Positions 1 to 7,980 of a DNA stretch of 8,215 nt are shown here, in pieces (position 1 is the first letter of the stretch; every line of letters starts with the position of its first letter). The stretch spans positions 1-8,215 of the forward strand of contig CAJYKY010000387.1 in the NCBI GenBank assembly GCA_913775005.1, in the 5' to 3' direction. A program made the position numbers and the translations under genes. The notes below the pieces were generated by a model. It searched no databases. It was not told the DNA's origin and was given only the letters and a program-made list of their open reading frames with translations. This DNA comes from an uncultured Achromobacter sp. GTDB lineage: Bacteria > Pseudomonadota > Gammaproteobacteria > Burkholderiales > Burkholderiaceae_B.

Positions 1-2291
1 TGCCGCTGGGTGTGGACGTGACGGCGTTCGAATGCCCGTCGCCGCTGTCCAACGACGCCGACGGCATGCGCCGCCGCCCGTATTTCTGTTCGGGCTGTCC
101 GCACAGCACGTCGACGAAGGTGCCGGAAGGCAGCCAGGCCTTGTCGGGCGTGGGTTGCCATTACATGGCCGCATGGATGGACCGCGATACCGGCGGCCTG
201 ACGCAGATGGGCGGCGAAGGCGTGGACTGGATCGGCCTGTCGCGCTATACGAAGATGCCGCACATCTTCCAGAACATGGGCGAAGGCACCTACTACCACT
301 CCGGCTATCTGGCGATCCGCCAGGCGGTGGCGGCACGCGCCAACATTACCTACAAGATTCTGTTCAACGATGCCGTGGCCATGACGGGGGGCCAGCCAGT
401 GGATGGCCCGATCTCGGTGCCGCAGATCTGCCAGCAATTGCGGGGCGAGAACGTGGCGCGCATCGTCGTCACCAGCGATGAACCCGAAAAATACCAAGGC
501 GTGGATCTGGGTCCGAACATCAAGGTGCACCATCGCCGCGAACTCGATGCGCTGCAACGCGAGCTGCGCGAGATCCCCGGCGTGACCGTGCTGATTCATG
601 ATCAGACCTGCGCGGCCGAGAAGCGCCGCCGCCGCAAGAAGAACCAATTCCCTGACCCGGCACGCCGCATGCTGATCAACAGCGCGGTGTGCGAAGGCTG
701 CGGCGATTGCGGCGTGCAATCGAACTGCCTGTCCGTCGTGCCGCTGGAAACGCCTTATGGCCGCAAGCGCGCCATCGACCAATCCAGCTGCAATAAAGAC
801 TACTCCTGCGCGGAAGGCTTCTGCCCCAGCTTCGTGTCGGTGATGGGCGGCAAGCCGAAGAAGAGCGCCGCGCCCAAGACGGATCAGGAACGCCTGCAAG
901 GCCTGATCGCGCAACTGCCGCTGCCGACAACGCCCGCGCTGGACCGGCCTTACCGCCTGCTGGTGGCGGGCATGGGCGGCACTGGCGTCATCACCATCGG
1001 CGCCATCGTATCGATGGCCGCGCATCTGGAAGGCCTGTCGGCCGCCGTGCTGGACTTGACGGGTCTGGCGCAGAAAGGCGGCACGGTGGTCAGCCACATC
1101 CGGCTCGCACCCGCGGGCGCATCGGCAGGCCCGGTGCGCCTGGACTGGCAGCAGGCCGACGCCGCGATTCTTTGCGACCCGGTGGCCTCGGTAGCCCCGG
1201 ATTCTCTGGGCGCGCTGCGTCACGGCCACACGCAAGTCACGGTAAATACGTACGTGGCGCCCGTGTCCGACTTCACGCGCAACCCCGATGCGGCCATGCG
1301 CCCCGAAGCACTGCTGGCCAAGATCCGCCACGCGGCGGGCGATGCCAATACGGCTGCCATCGACGCGCATGAAGCCGCGCTGGCATTGTTCGGCGACAGC
1401 ATCCTGTCCAACATGTTCATGCTGGGTTATGCGTGGCAGCGCGGCGGCGTGCCGCTGTCTCAAGCCGCCATCAACCGCGCCATTGAATTGAATGGCGTGG
1501 CCGTGGCCGCCAACCGGGCCGCATTCGACAGCGGCCGCCTGGCGGCGCATCAGCCGGAGGCGTTGGAATCTGCGCTGCGTCCGCGCGCGCAGGTCGTGCA
1601 ATTGCACGTGCCTGAAACCTTCGAACGCGCCGTTGCGCGCCGCATCGCCGACCTGACGGCCTATCAGGACGCAAGCTATGCGCGCACGTATCAAGACGTG
1701 GTCGAGGCGATTGCCGCGCGCGAGCGCGAGCTGGCGCCGGATGCCAAGACGCCGCGCTTTGCCATGGCGGTAGCGCGTGGCCTGTTCAAGCTGATGGCCT
1801 ATAAAGATGAGTACGAAGTGGCGCGCCTGTACACTGGCGACGCGTTCCAGGCACAGCTGAAGGGCCAGTTCGAAGGCGACTACAGCCTGCGCTTTCACAT
1901 GGCGCCGCCGCTCTTCGCCCGCAAGGATCCGCGCACTGGCGTGCCGCGCAAGATGACGCTGGGCCCGCGCACGATGACGGCACTGAAATTGCTGACGCGT
2001 ATGAAGGGCTTGCGCGGCACCTGGTTCGACCCGTTCGGCCACACCGCCGAGCGCAAGATGGAACGCGAACTGGTCAAGGAGTACCGCCAGACGATAGACC
2101 AGCTTCTTGTAGGGTTGACCCGGGACAAGCTCGCACAAGCGGCTACAATCGCCGGCCTTGCAGAAACCATCCGGGGTTACGGCCACGTGAAGGCTGCAAA
2201 CGTCGAGAAGTATCGGACGGAATTGGGTCGATTGATGCAGAGCTATATGGCACCGGCCCCGCGCGACATGCCCCTGCGGAAAACCGCATAA
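1..2291 (+). CDS. Indolepyruvate ferredoxin oxidoreductase family protein, C-terminal part (5' end cut by window)
   Basis: This is a fused, single-chain 2-oxoacid:ferredoxin oxidoreductase that oxidatively decarboxylates indolepyruvate or other aryl pyruvates to acyl-CoA, using thiamine diphosphate and Fe-S clusters. The reading frame is open to the left edge (first full codon at 3). About 760 residues are visible; full-length relatives are roughly 1150-1190, so the N-terminal pyrimidine-binding region is missing. Counting from the GTG codon at 12, the order is: FCSGCPHSTS (26-35) and GGEGVDWIG (67-75) with NDAVAMTGGQ (119-128), typical of the TPP domain; a basic patch (204-210); a cysteine cluster C227-x2-C230-x2-C233-x5-C239 plus C260, C266 and C271, fitting 4Fe-4S ligation; a gamma-type domain starting VAGMGGTGVITIG (318-330) with AQKGG (353-357); and a C-terminal domain with LMAYKDEYEVARLY (594-607). 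The stop is TAA at 2289-2291. The family is clear; the exact substrate cannot be read from sequence. Confidence 0.93.
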   Translation, partial: PLGVDVTAFECPSPLSNDADGMRRRPYFCSGCPHSTSTKVPEGSQALSGVGCHYMAAWMDRDTGGLTQMGGEGVDWIGLSRYTKMPHIFQNMGEGTYYHSGYLAIRQAVAARANITYKILFNDAVAMTGGQPVDGPISVPQICQQLRGENVARIVVTSDEPEKYQGVDLGPNIKVHHRRELDALQRELREIPGVTVLIHDQTCAAEKRRRRKKNQFPDPARRMLINSAVCEGCGDCGVQSNCLSVVPLETPYGRKRAIDQSSCNKDYSCAEGFCPSFVSVMGGKPKKSAAPKTDQERLQGLIAQLPLPTTPALDRPYRLLVAGMGGTGVITIGAIVSMAAHLEGLSAAVLDLTGLAQKGGTVVSHIRLAPAGASAGPVRLDWQQADAAILCDPVASVAPDSLGALRHGHTQVTVNTYVAPVSDFTRNPDAAMRPEALLAKIRHAAGDANTAAIDAHEAALALFGDSILSNMFMLGYAWQRGGVPLSQAAINRAIELNGVAVAANRAAFDSGRLAAHQPEALESALRPRAQVVQLHVPETFERAVARRIADLTAYQDASYARTYQDVVEAIAARERELAPDAKTPRFAMAVARGLFKLMAYKDEYEVARLYTGDAFQAQLKGQFEGDYSLRFHMAPPLFARKDPRTGVPRKMTLGPRTMTALKLLTRMKGLRGTWFDPFGHTAERKMERELVKEYRQTIDQLLVGLTRDKLAQAATIAGLAETIRGYGHVKAANVEKYRTELGRLMQSYMAPAPRDMPLRKTA

Positions 2292-2315
2292 ACATTCGCT
2301 GTGAGCGGTCCTGTC

Positions 2316-2343
2316 CTAGGCGCGCCTTACTGGGCGCGCCTAG
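2316..2343 (+). terminator. Perfect 11-bp inverted repeat after the oxidoreductase gene, possible terminator
   Basis: CTAGGCGCGCC (2316-2326) and GGCGCGCCTAG (2333-2343) are exact reverse complements around a 6-nt loop (TTACTG). The element starts 25 bp after the stop codon, where a terminator is expected. It is followed only by TGCATTT, so the U-tract is poor. It may be a weak intrinsic terminator or a 3'-end-stabilising hairpin. The stem itself is certain; the function is inferred. Confidence 0.5.
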
Positions 2344-2387
2344 TGCATTTGGTAACAATCTTTTGTGAGCATCGTCATAATCTTTTC

Positions 2388-2416
2388 TTGTCGCTGTAGT
2401 TCTCGATCACTAGAAT
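2388..2416 (+). promoter_or_regulatory. Sigma70-like promoter of nrdAB
   Basis: A -35 box TTGTCG (2388-2393, 4 of 6 to TTGACA) and a -10 box TAGAAT (2411-2416, 5 of 6 to TATAAT) are separated by exactly 17 bp. Transcription would start near 2423, giving a 5' leader of about 170 nt before the nrdA start codon. The -10 box lies inside the first NrdR-box-like palindrome, which is how NrdR repressor sites commonly sit relative to nrd promoters. Confidence 0.65.
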
Positions 2417-2422
2417 TAGTGG
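2407..2422 (+). promoter_or_regulatory. NrdR box 1 (operator overlapping the -10)
   Basis: The 16-bp site TCACTAGAATTAGTGG matches the NrdR consensus acaCwAtATaTwGtgt at about 11 of 16 positions, including the paired outer C-x-A and T-x-G positions. Its CACTA/TAGTG arms are a perfect inverted repeat. It is the weaker box alone, but it starts exactly 31 bp before the stronger box at 2438. Three-helical-turn spacing of two boxes is the known NrdR arrangement. Confidence 0.65.
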
Positions 2423-2437
2423 CCAACGAGGGGTGCT

Positions 2438-2453
2438 ACACTATATGTTGTGG
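2438..2453 (+). promoter_or_regulatory. NrdR box 2 (strong match)
   Basis: ACACTATATGTTGTGG fits the NrdR-box consensus acaCwAtATaTwGtgt at all but two positions (G at position 10 and the last base). It lies about 15 bp downstream of the predicted transcription start and, with the upstream box, would let NrdR bind both sites on one DNA face. NrdR is an ATP-cone repressor of ribonucleotide reductase genes that responds to ATP/dATP. The nrdR gene itself is not in the window. Confidence 0.8.
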
Positions 2454-2480
2454 TCGCCTAAGCGCTGATTCTCGTCGGCC

Positions 2481-2509
2481 ACGCCTTTTGGACTAGCCCG
2501 TCCAAGCGT
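2481..2509 (+). other. Bulged hairpin in the nrdA leader
   Basis: ACGC (2481-2484) pairs with GCGT (2506-2509) and TTGGAC (2488-2493) with GTCCAA (2500-2505). Together they give a 10-bp stem with a 3-nt bulge (CTT) and a 6-nt loop (TAGCCC). It lies in the predicted nrdA 5' leader. The pairing is seen directly; no riboswitch class is recognised. Confidence 0.4.
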
Positions 2510-2542
2510 TCCGACCCCCTCTAAAAGATCCACATTCGTACC

Positions 2543-2563
2543 CGGCATGACGTCGTCATGCCG
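2543..2563 (+). repeat. 21-bp palindrome in the nrdA leader
   Basis: CGGCATGACG (2543-2552) and CGTCATGCCG (2554-2563) are perfect reverse complements around a single central T. As RNA it would form a 9-bp stem with a 3-nt loop, ending 20 nt before the nrdA Shine-Dalgarno. As DNA it is a symmetric site that could bind a dimeric protein. An in-frame ATG (2558) lies in the right arm but has no ribosome binding site. Confidence 0.6.
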
Positions 2564-2583
2564 CTATCTACGCGTTTTCGCAC

Positions 2584-2588
2584 AGGAG
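2584..2588 (+). promoter_or_regulatory. nrdA Shine-Dalgarno that decides the start
   Basis: AGGAG lies 5 nt before the ATG at 2594. The only other in-frame ATG, at 2558, lies inside a palindrome and has no purine-rich site at a suitable distance, so 2594 is taken as the start. Confidence 0.8.
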
Positions 2589-2593
2589 CTTCC

Positions 2594-5524
<2,931 letters not shown>

Positions 5525-5532
5525 CCGCCTCC

Positions 5533-5537
5533 GGAGA
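5533..5537 (+). promoter_or_regulatory. nrdB Shine-Dalgarno
   Basis: GGAGA lies 6 nt before the ATG at 5544, inside the 19-bp gap between nrdA and nrdB. It fixes the nrdB start. A longer in-frame reading from 5400 would overlap the end of nrdA by 125 bp and has no such site. Confidence 0.75.
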
Positions 5538-5543
5538 ATTGAA

Positions 5544-6740
5544 ATGATTAATTGGGAAGACGACACCATCGCAACGCAACCTGCTACCCCCGCCCCCGCG
5601 GGCGGTGGCCAGGCTGCGCCCGCAGTGCGGGCGGCGACGGGTGTGTTCGGCGACACCGCCATGCCTACGCCTGCTGCGCCTGATCACGCAGCGGGTCTGG
5701 CCGCCAGCGGCTCGGCCACCTCGCAACGCGTGAAGGTTGCCGACAAGCGCATCATCAACGGCGAGACCGACGTCAATCAGCTCGTGCCGTTCAAGTACAA
5801 GTGGGCGTGGGAAAAGTATTTGGCCACGTGCGCCAACCACTGGATGCCGCAAGAGATCAACATGTCGCGCGACATCGCCCTCTGGAAGAACCCGAATGGG
5901 CTCACCGAGGACGAGCGCCGCATCGTCAAGCGCAACCTGGGTTTCTTCGTCACGGCCGACTCGCTGGCCGCGAACAACATCGTGCTGGGCACCTATCGCC
6001 ACATCACGGCGCCTGAATGCCGCCAGTTCCTGCTGCGCCAGGCATTCGAAGAAGCCATCCACACGCACGCTTATCAATACATCGTCGAAAGCCTGGACCT
6101 GGACGAAGCCGAGATCTTCAACGCTTACAACGAAGTTCCGTCCATCCGCGCCAAAGACGAATTCCTGATCCCGTTCATCGACGCGATCGCAGACCCCAAC
6201 TTCAAGACGGGCACGCCCGAAGCCGACCAGACGCTGCTCAAGTCGCTGATCGTTTTCGCATGCTTGATGGAAGGCCTGTTCTTCTACGTTGGCTTCACGC
6301 AGATCCTGGCGCTTGGCCGTCAGAACAAGATGACCGGCGCAGCCGAGCAGTACATGTACATCCTTCGCGATGAATCCATGCACTGCAACTTCGGCATCGA
6401 CCTGATCAACACCGTCAAACTGGAAAATCCGCATCTGTGGACGCCGGAATTCCGCGAAGAAATTCGAGAACTCTTCCGCAAAGCGGTCGAACTCGAATAC
6501 GCTTACGCGGAAGACACGATGCCGCGCGGCGTGTTGGGCTTGAATGCACCTATGTTCAAATCCTACCTGCGCTTCATTGCCAACCGTCGTTGCCAGCAAA
6601 TCGGTATCGAACCGCTGTACCCGCAGGAAGAAAATCCCTTCCCGTGGATGGCGGAAATGATCGATCTGAAAAAGGAACGCAACTTTTTTGAAACTCGCGT
6701 GATCGAATACCAAACCGGTGGCACGCTGAGCTGGGAGTAA
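5544..6740 (+). CDS. nrdB: Class Ia ribonucleoside-diphosphate reductase, beta (small) subunit
   Basis: NrdB carries the dinuclear metal centre and tyrosyl radical that start catalysis in NrdA. It is a 398-residue ferritin-like helical protein that begins MINWEDD. Residues about 10-62 are a low-complexity Ala/Pro/Gly stretch not found in the shorter E. coli protein (376 residues). The conserved core begins near VKVADKRIING (63-73). Metal ligands can be aligned: D139 in FFVTADSLAANN, E170 and H173 in EEAIHTHAY, E243 in MEGLFFYVGF, and E277 and H280 in RDESMH. The radical tyrosine is present as Y177, four residues after H173, so this is not a tyrosine-less (class Ic) protein. The C-terminus EYQTGGTLSWE holds Y389, placed like the radical-transfer tyrosine of E. 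coli, and the tail that docks onto NrdA. It follows nrdA by 19 bp and must be co-transcribed. No yfaE-like ferredoxin gene follows. The metal (Fe/Fe or other) cannot be read from sequence. Confidence 0.97.
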   Translation: MINWEDDTIATQPATPAPAGGGQAAPAVRAATGVFGDTAMPTPAAPDHAAGLAASGSATSQRVKVADKRIINGETDVNQLVPFKYKWAWEKYLATCANHWMPQEINMSRDIALWKNPNGLTEDERRIVKRNLGFFVTADSLAANNIVLGTYRHITAPECRQFLLRQAFEEAIHTHAYQYIVESLDLDEAEIFNAYNEVPSIRAKDEFLIPFIDAIADPNFKTGTPEADQTLLKSLIVFACLMEGLFFYVGFTQILALGRQNKMTGAAEQYMYILRDESMHCNFGIDLINTVKLENPHLWTPEFREEIRELFRKAVELEYAYAEDTMPRGVLGLNAPMFKSYLRFIANRRCQQIGIEPLYPQEENPFPWMAEMIDLKKERNFFETRVIEYQTGGTLSWE

Positions 6741-6748
6741 AAGCAGTA

Positions 6749-6817
6749 CGTCATCAGGCCCGGCGCGGGCACGCTTCAGATAAACGAAGCGTTGCGTTCG
6801 CGACAGGCTTGATGACG
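6749..6817 (+). other. Large fold-back structure after nrdB, possible 3' end of the operon transcript
   Basis: CGTCATCAGGCC (6749-6760) pairs with GGCTTGATGACG (6806-6817) as a 12-bp stem with one G-U. Nested inside are CGCG/CGCG (6764-6767 with 6799-6802) and ACGCTTC/GAAGCGT (6771-6777 with 6786-6792). The element starts 8 bp after the nrdB stop. No T-run follows, so it is not a classical intrinsic terminator. It may protect the 3' end or mark a processed or Rho-dependent end. A minor 5-bp hairpin with a TTCG loop follows at 6833-6846. Confidence 0.45.
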
Positions 6818-6890
6818 CGCTTCCTGGTCAGGGTGTTTTCGAACACGTAGAACAAGCGGTCGGCGGCCTGTGATCAGGCTGCCTACCGGC

Positions 6891-6905
6891 GCCATTTGAA
6901 ATGGC
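6891..6905 (+). repeat. 15-bp palindrome, copy 1 of a pair
   Basis: GCCATTT and AAATGGC are perfect 7-bp arms around a central G. It resembles the site at 6925-6939 (13 of 15 bases). It lies about 185 bp upstream of the histone-like gene. It can also join a larger hairpin through GGCGC (6888-6892) and GCGCC (6908-6912). It could be an operator half of a paired site; no known regulator is recognised. Confidence 0.5.
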
Positions 6906-6924
6906 TCGCGCCAAAGGAGCGGGG

Positions 6925-6939
6925 GCCATATCAAATGGC
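6925..6939 (+). repeat. 15-bp palindrome, copy 2 of a pair
   Basis: GCCATATCAAATGGC has 5-bp arms (GCCAT/ATGGC) and differs from copy 1 at only two of 15 positions. The centres (6898 and 6932) are 34 bp apart, a little over three helical turns. The shared consensus is GCCATWTSAAATGGC. Confidence 0.5.
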
Positions 6940-7072
6940 TGTGCCGAATTCATTAGCGCAAACCGTAGTAGCTGTTGCTCGCACAGAACAGCGGCATGCG
7001 CCGATGAATAGCCCGGGCACGATTCGTCTTGTTGGCGAGTCGGGGCACGGGTTTAAGTTCTGGGACCCCTGA
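6935..7072 (+). CDS. Doubtful small ORF, 45 residues, upstream of the histone-like gene
   Basis: An ATG at 6935 opens a 45-codon frame ending in TGA at 7070-7072, 17 bp before the histone-like start. The peptide begins MAVPNSLAQTVVAV and ends GESGHGFKFWDP. It is not recognised. The purine-rich AAAGGAG upstream (6913-6919) is 15 nt from the ATG, too far for a good start, and a G-run at 6921-6925 is closer but atypical. Third-position GC is only about 57% by hand count, well below the neighbouring genes. It is probably chance, or a leader peptide at best. It is listed because it is the only frame of this length that fills the gap on the + strand. Confidence 0.15.
   Translation: MAVPNSLAQTVVAVARTEQRHAPMNSPGTIRLVGESGHGFKFWDP
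7029..7057 (+). promoter_or_regulatory. Weak candidate promoter of the histone-like gene
   Basis: TTGTTG (7029-7034) and TTTAAG (7052-7057) are 17 bp apart, matching the sigma70 boxes at 3 and 4 of 6 positions. The start would fall near 7064, giving a leader of about 26 nt. Nothing better is visible in the 343-bp gap, but the match is poor and another sigma factor or a more distant start is possible. Confidence 0.25.
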
Positions 7073-7075
7073 ACC

Positions 7076-7082
7076 TAAGGAG
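7076..7082 (+). promoter_or_regulatory. Shine-Dalgarno of the histone-like gene
   Basis: TAAGGAG ends 7 nt before the ATG at 7090 and only 1 nt before the in-frame ATG at 7084. The spacing selects 7090 as the start (protein MATAKKAVKK) and rules out 7084. Confidence 0.85.
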
Positions 7083-7089
7083 CATGACC

Positions 7090-7821
7090 ATGGCAACAGC
7101 CAAGAAAGCCGTTAAGAAAGCAGCGGTGAAAAAGCCCGCCGCCGCCAAGAAGGCAGTCGCGAAGAAGGCCGCACCGGCCAAGAAAGCCGCTGTCAAGAAG
7201 GTAGCTGTGAAGAAAGTCGCCGCCGCTAAGAAGCCGGCAGTGAAGAAGGTTGCCGCCAAGAAGCCGGCAGCCGCCAAGAAGGTTGTCGCCAAGAAAGCGG
7301 TAGCCAAGAAGGCCGTCGCCAAGAAGGCAGTTGCCAAGAAAGCGGTAGCCAAGAAGGTTGTCGCCAAGAAGGCAGTTGCCAAGAAAGCCGTAGCCAAGAA
7401 GGCCGTCGCCAAGAAGGCGGTTGCCAAGAAAGCCGTTGCTAAAAAGGCCGTCGCCAAGAAGGCAGTAGCCAAGAAGGCTCCCGCTGCCAAGAAAGCCGTC
7501 GCCAAGAAGGCGGTTGCCAAGAAGGCCGTAGCCAAGAAGGCGCCCGCCGCCAAAAAGGCTCCTGCTGCCAAGAAGGCCGTAGCCAAGAAGGCAGTTGCCA
7601 AGAAGGCACCGGCCGCCAAGAAGGCTCCTGCTGCAAAGAAGGCTCCCGCTGCCGCCAAGCCGGCTGCTGCTGCCAAGCCTGCTGCCGCCAAGAAGCCCGC
7701 TGCGAAGAAAGCCGCCCCGAAGAAGCCCGCCACGCCGCCGTCCACGGCTGCTGCCCCGGGCGCCAAGACCGCGCTGAATCCCGCCGCGTCGTGGCCCTTC
7801 CCGACCGGTGGCCGTCCGTAA
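7090..7821 (+). CDS. Histone H1-like lysine/alanine-rich DNA-binding protein
   Basis: This 243-residue, extremely basic protein is built of Lys, Ala, Val and Pro. It resembles the C-terminal tail of eukaryotic histone H1 and the bacterial H1 homologues of Bordetella (BpH1 type). Such proteins bind DNA without strong sequence preference and help compact the nucleoid. There is no globular domain. Residues 1-62 are irregular AAVKK/AAAKK units. Residues 63-127 are 13 uninterrupted KK(A/V)VA pentads. After that, KKAPAA hexads alternate with pentads to about residue 190, then comes a PAAAKK-rich part. The last 15 residues, LNPAASWPFPTGGRP, are non-repetitive and hold the only Trp and Phe, so the tail may have its own job. 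It has its own ribosome site and a strong terminator, so it forms its own transcription unit. Repeat number is expected to vary between strains. It could be named for BpH1, but I do not assign a symbol. Confidence 0.88.
   Translation: MATAKKAVKKAAVKKPAAAKKAVAKKAAPAKKAAVKKVAVKKVAAAKKPAVKKVAAKKPAAAKKVVAKKAVAKKAVAKKAVAKKAVAKKVVAKKAVAKKAVAKKAVAKKAVAKKAVAKKAVAKKAVAKKAPAAKKAVAKKAVAKKAVAKKAPAAKKAPAAKKAVAKKAVAKKAPAAKKAPAAKKAPAAAKPAAAAKPAAAKKPAAKKAAPKKPATPPSTAAAPGAKTALNPAASWPFPTGGRP
7276..7470 (+). repeat. Tandem 15-bp repeat (13 units) with a 45-bp higher-order period
   Basis: Thirteen 15-bp units of the form AAGAARGYNGTNGCY encode KK(A/V)VA. Synonymous bases recur every third unit. Units 2, 5, 8 and 11 start AAGAAA; units 3, 6, 9 and 12 end GTCGCC; units 4, 7 and 10 end GTTGCC. 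Units 2-13 (7291-7470) are therefore four copies of a 45-bp block. Units 1 and 6 are identical. Further 15- and 18-bp units run on to 7653 in a less regular order. Confidence 0.9.
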
Positions 7822-7833
7822 TCAGGACGGTTC

Positions 7834-7847
7834 GAAGCGCGAGCTTC
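7834..7847 (+). other. Small hairpin with GCGA tetraloop
   Basis: GAAGC and GCTTC form a 5-bp stem around GCGA, a GNRA-type loop, between the stop codon of the histone-like gene and its terminator. It may help 3' end stability. This is a short match that could be chance. Confidence 0.3.
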
Positions 7848-7850
7848 ACC

Positions 7851-7881
7851 AGAGCCGCCCGGCTAGCCGGGCGGCTTTTTT
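7851..7881 (+). terminator. Strong intrinsic terminator of the histone-like gene
   Basis: GCCGCCCGGCT (7854-7864) and AGCCGGGCGGC (7865-7875) form a perfect 22-bp palindrome, extended by an A-T pair at 7853/7876. It is followed at once by six T (7876-7881). This is a standard Rho-independent terminator 32 bp past the stop codon. Confidence 0.95.
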
Positions 7882-7915
7882 GCGCGCTGCCATCCAGACG
7901 GCTGACCAGCAAAAC

Positions 7916-7939
7916 GTGGCGGCAATAATCTTGCGCCAC
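7916..7939 (+). other. Inverted repeat upstream of the YggT-family gene
   Basis: GTGGCG (7916-7921) plus CAA (7923-7925) pairs with TTG (7931-7933) plus CGCCAC (7934-7939). This is a 9-bp stem with one bulged G and a TAATC loop. It lies 41 bp before the yggT-like start codon. It may be an operator or leader hairpin. No convincing promoter is seen in 7882-7980. Confidence 0.35.
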
Positions 7940-7980
7940 CATGCGACAATTGACTCCTTATTTTTTCGGTGATTGCGTCC

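Noticed and set aside
2115..2148. TTGACC and TACAAT inside the end of the oxidoreductase gene, as a possible promoter
   Set aside because: The boxes are 23 bp apart, too far for a sigma70 promoter, and the stretch is well-explained coding sequence.
2363..2381. TTGTGA and CATAAT as an alternative nrdA promoter
   Set aside because: The spacing is only 7 bp, so the two boxes cannot work together; the pair at 2388-2416 has ideal spacing.
2558..2593. Earlier nrdA start at the ATG in the palindrome (12 more residues)
   Set aside because: No Shine-Dalgarno at a suitable distance, and the ATG at 2594 has AGGAG 5 nt upstream.
7276..7653. Regular short repeats resembling a CRISPR-like or minisatellite array
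   Set aside because: There are no unique spacers; the repeats are contiguous, in frame and encode Lys/Ala pentads and hexads of the histone-like protein.
7053..7766. Minus-strand frame of FLATA repeats that looks like a hydrophobic repeat protein
   Set aside because: It is the exact complement of the AKKAV repeats. The + strand has a good ribosome site, a fitting family and a terminator; the minus strand has none.
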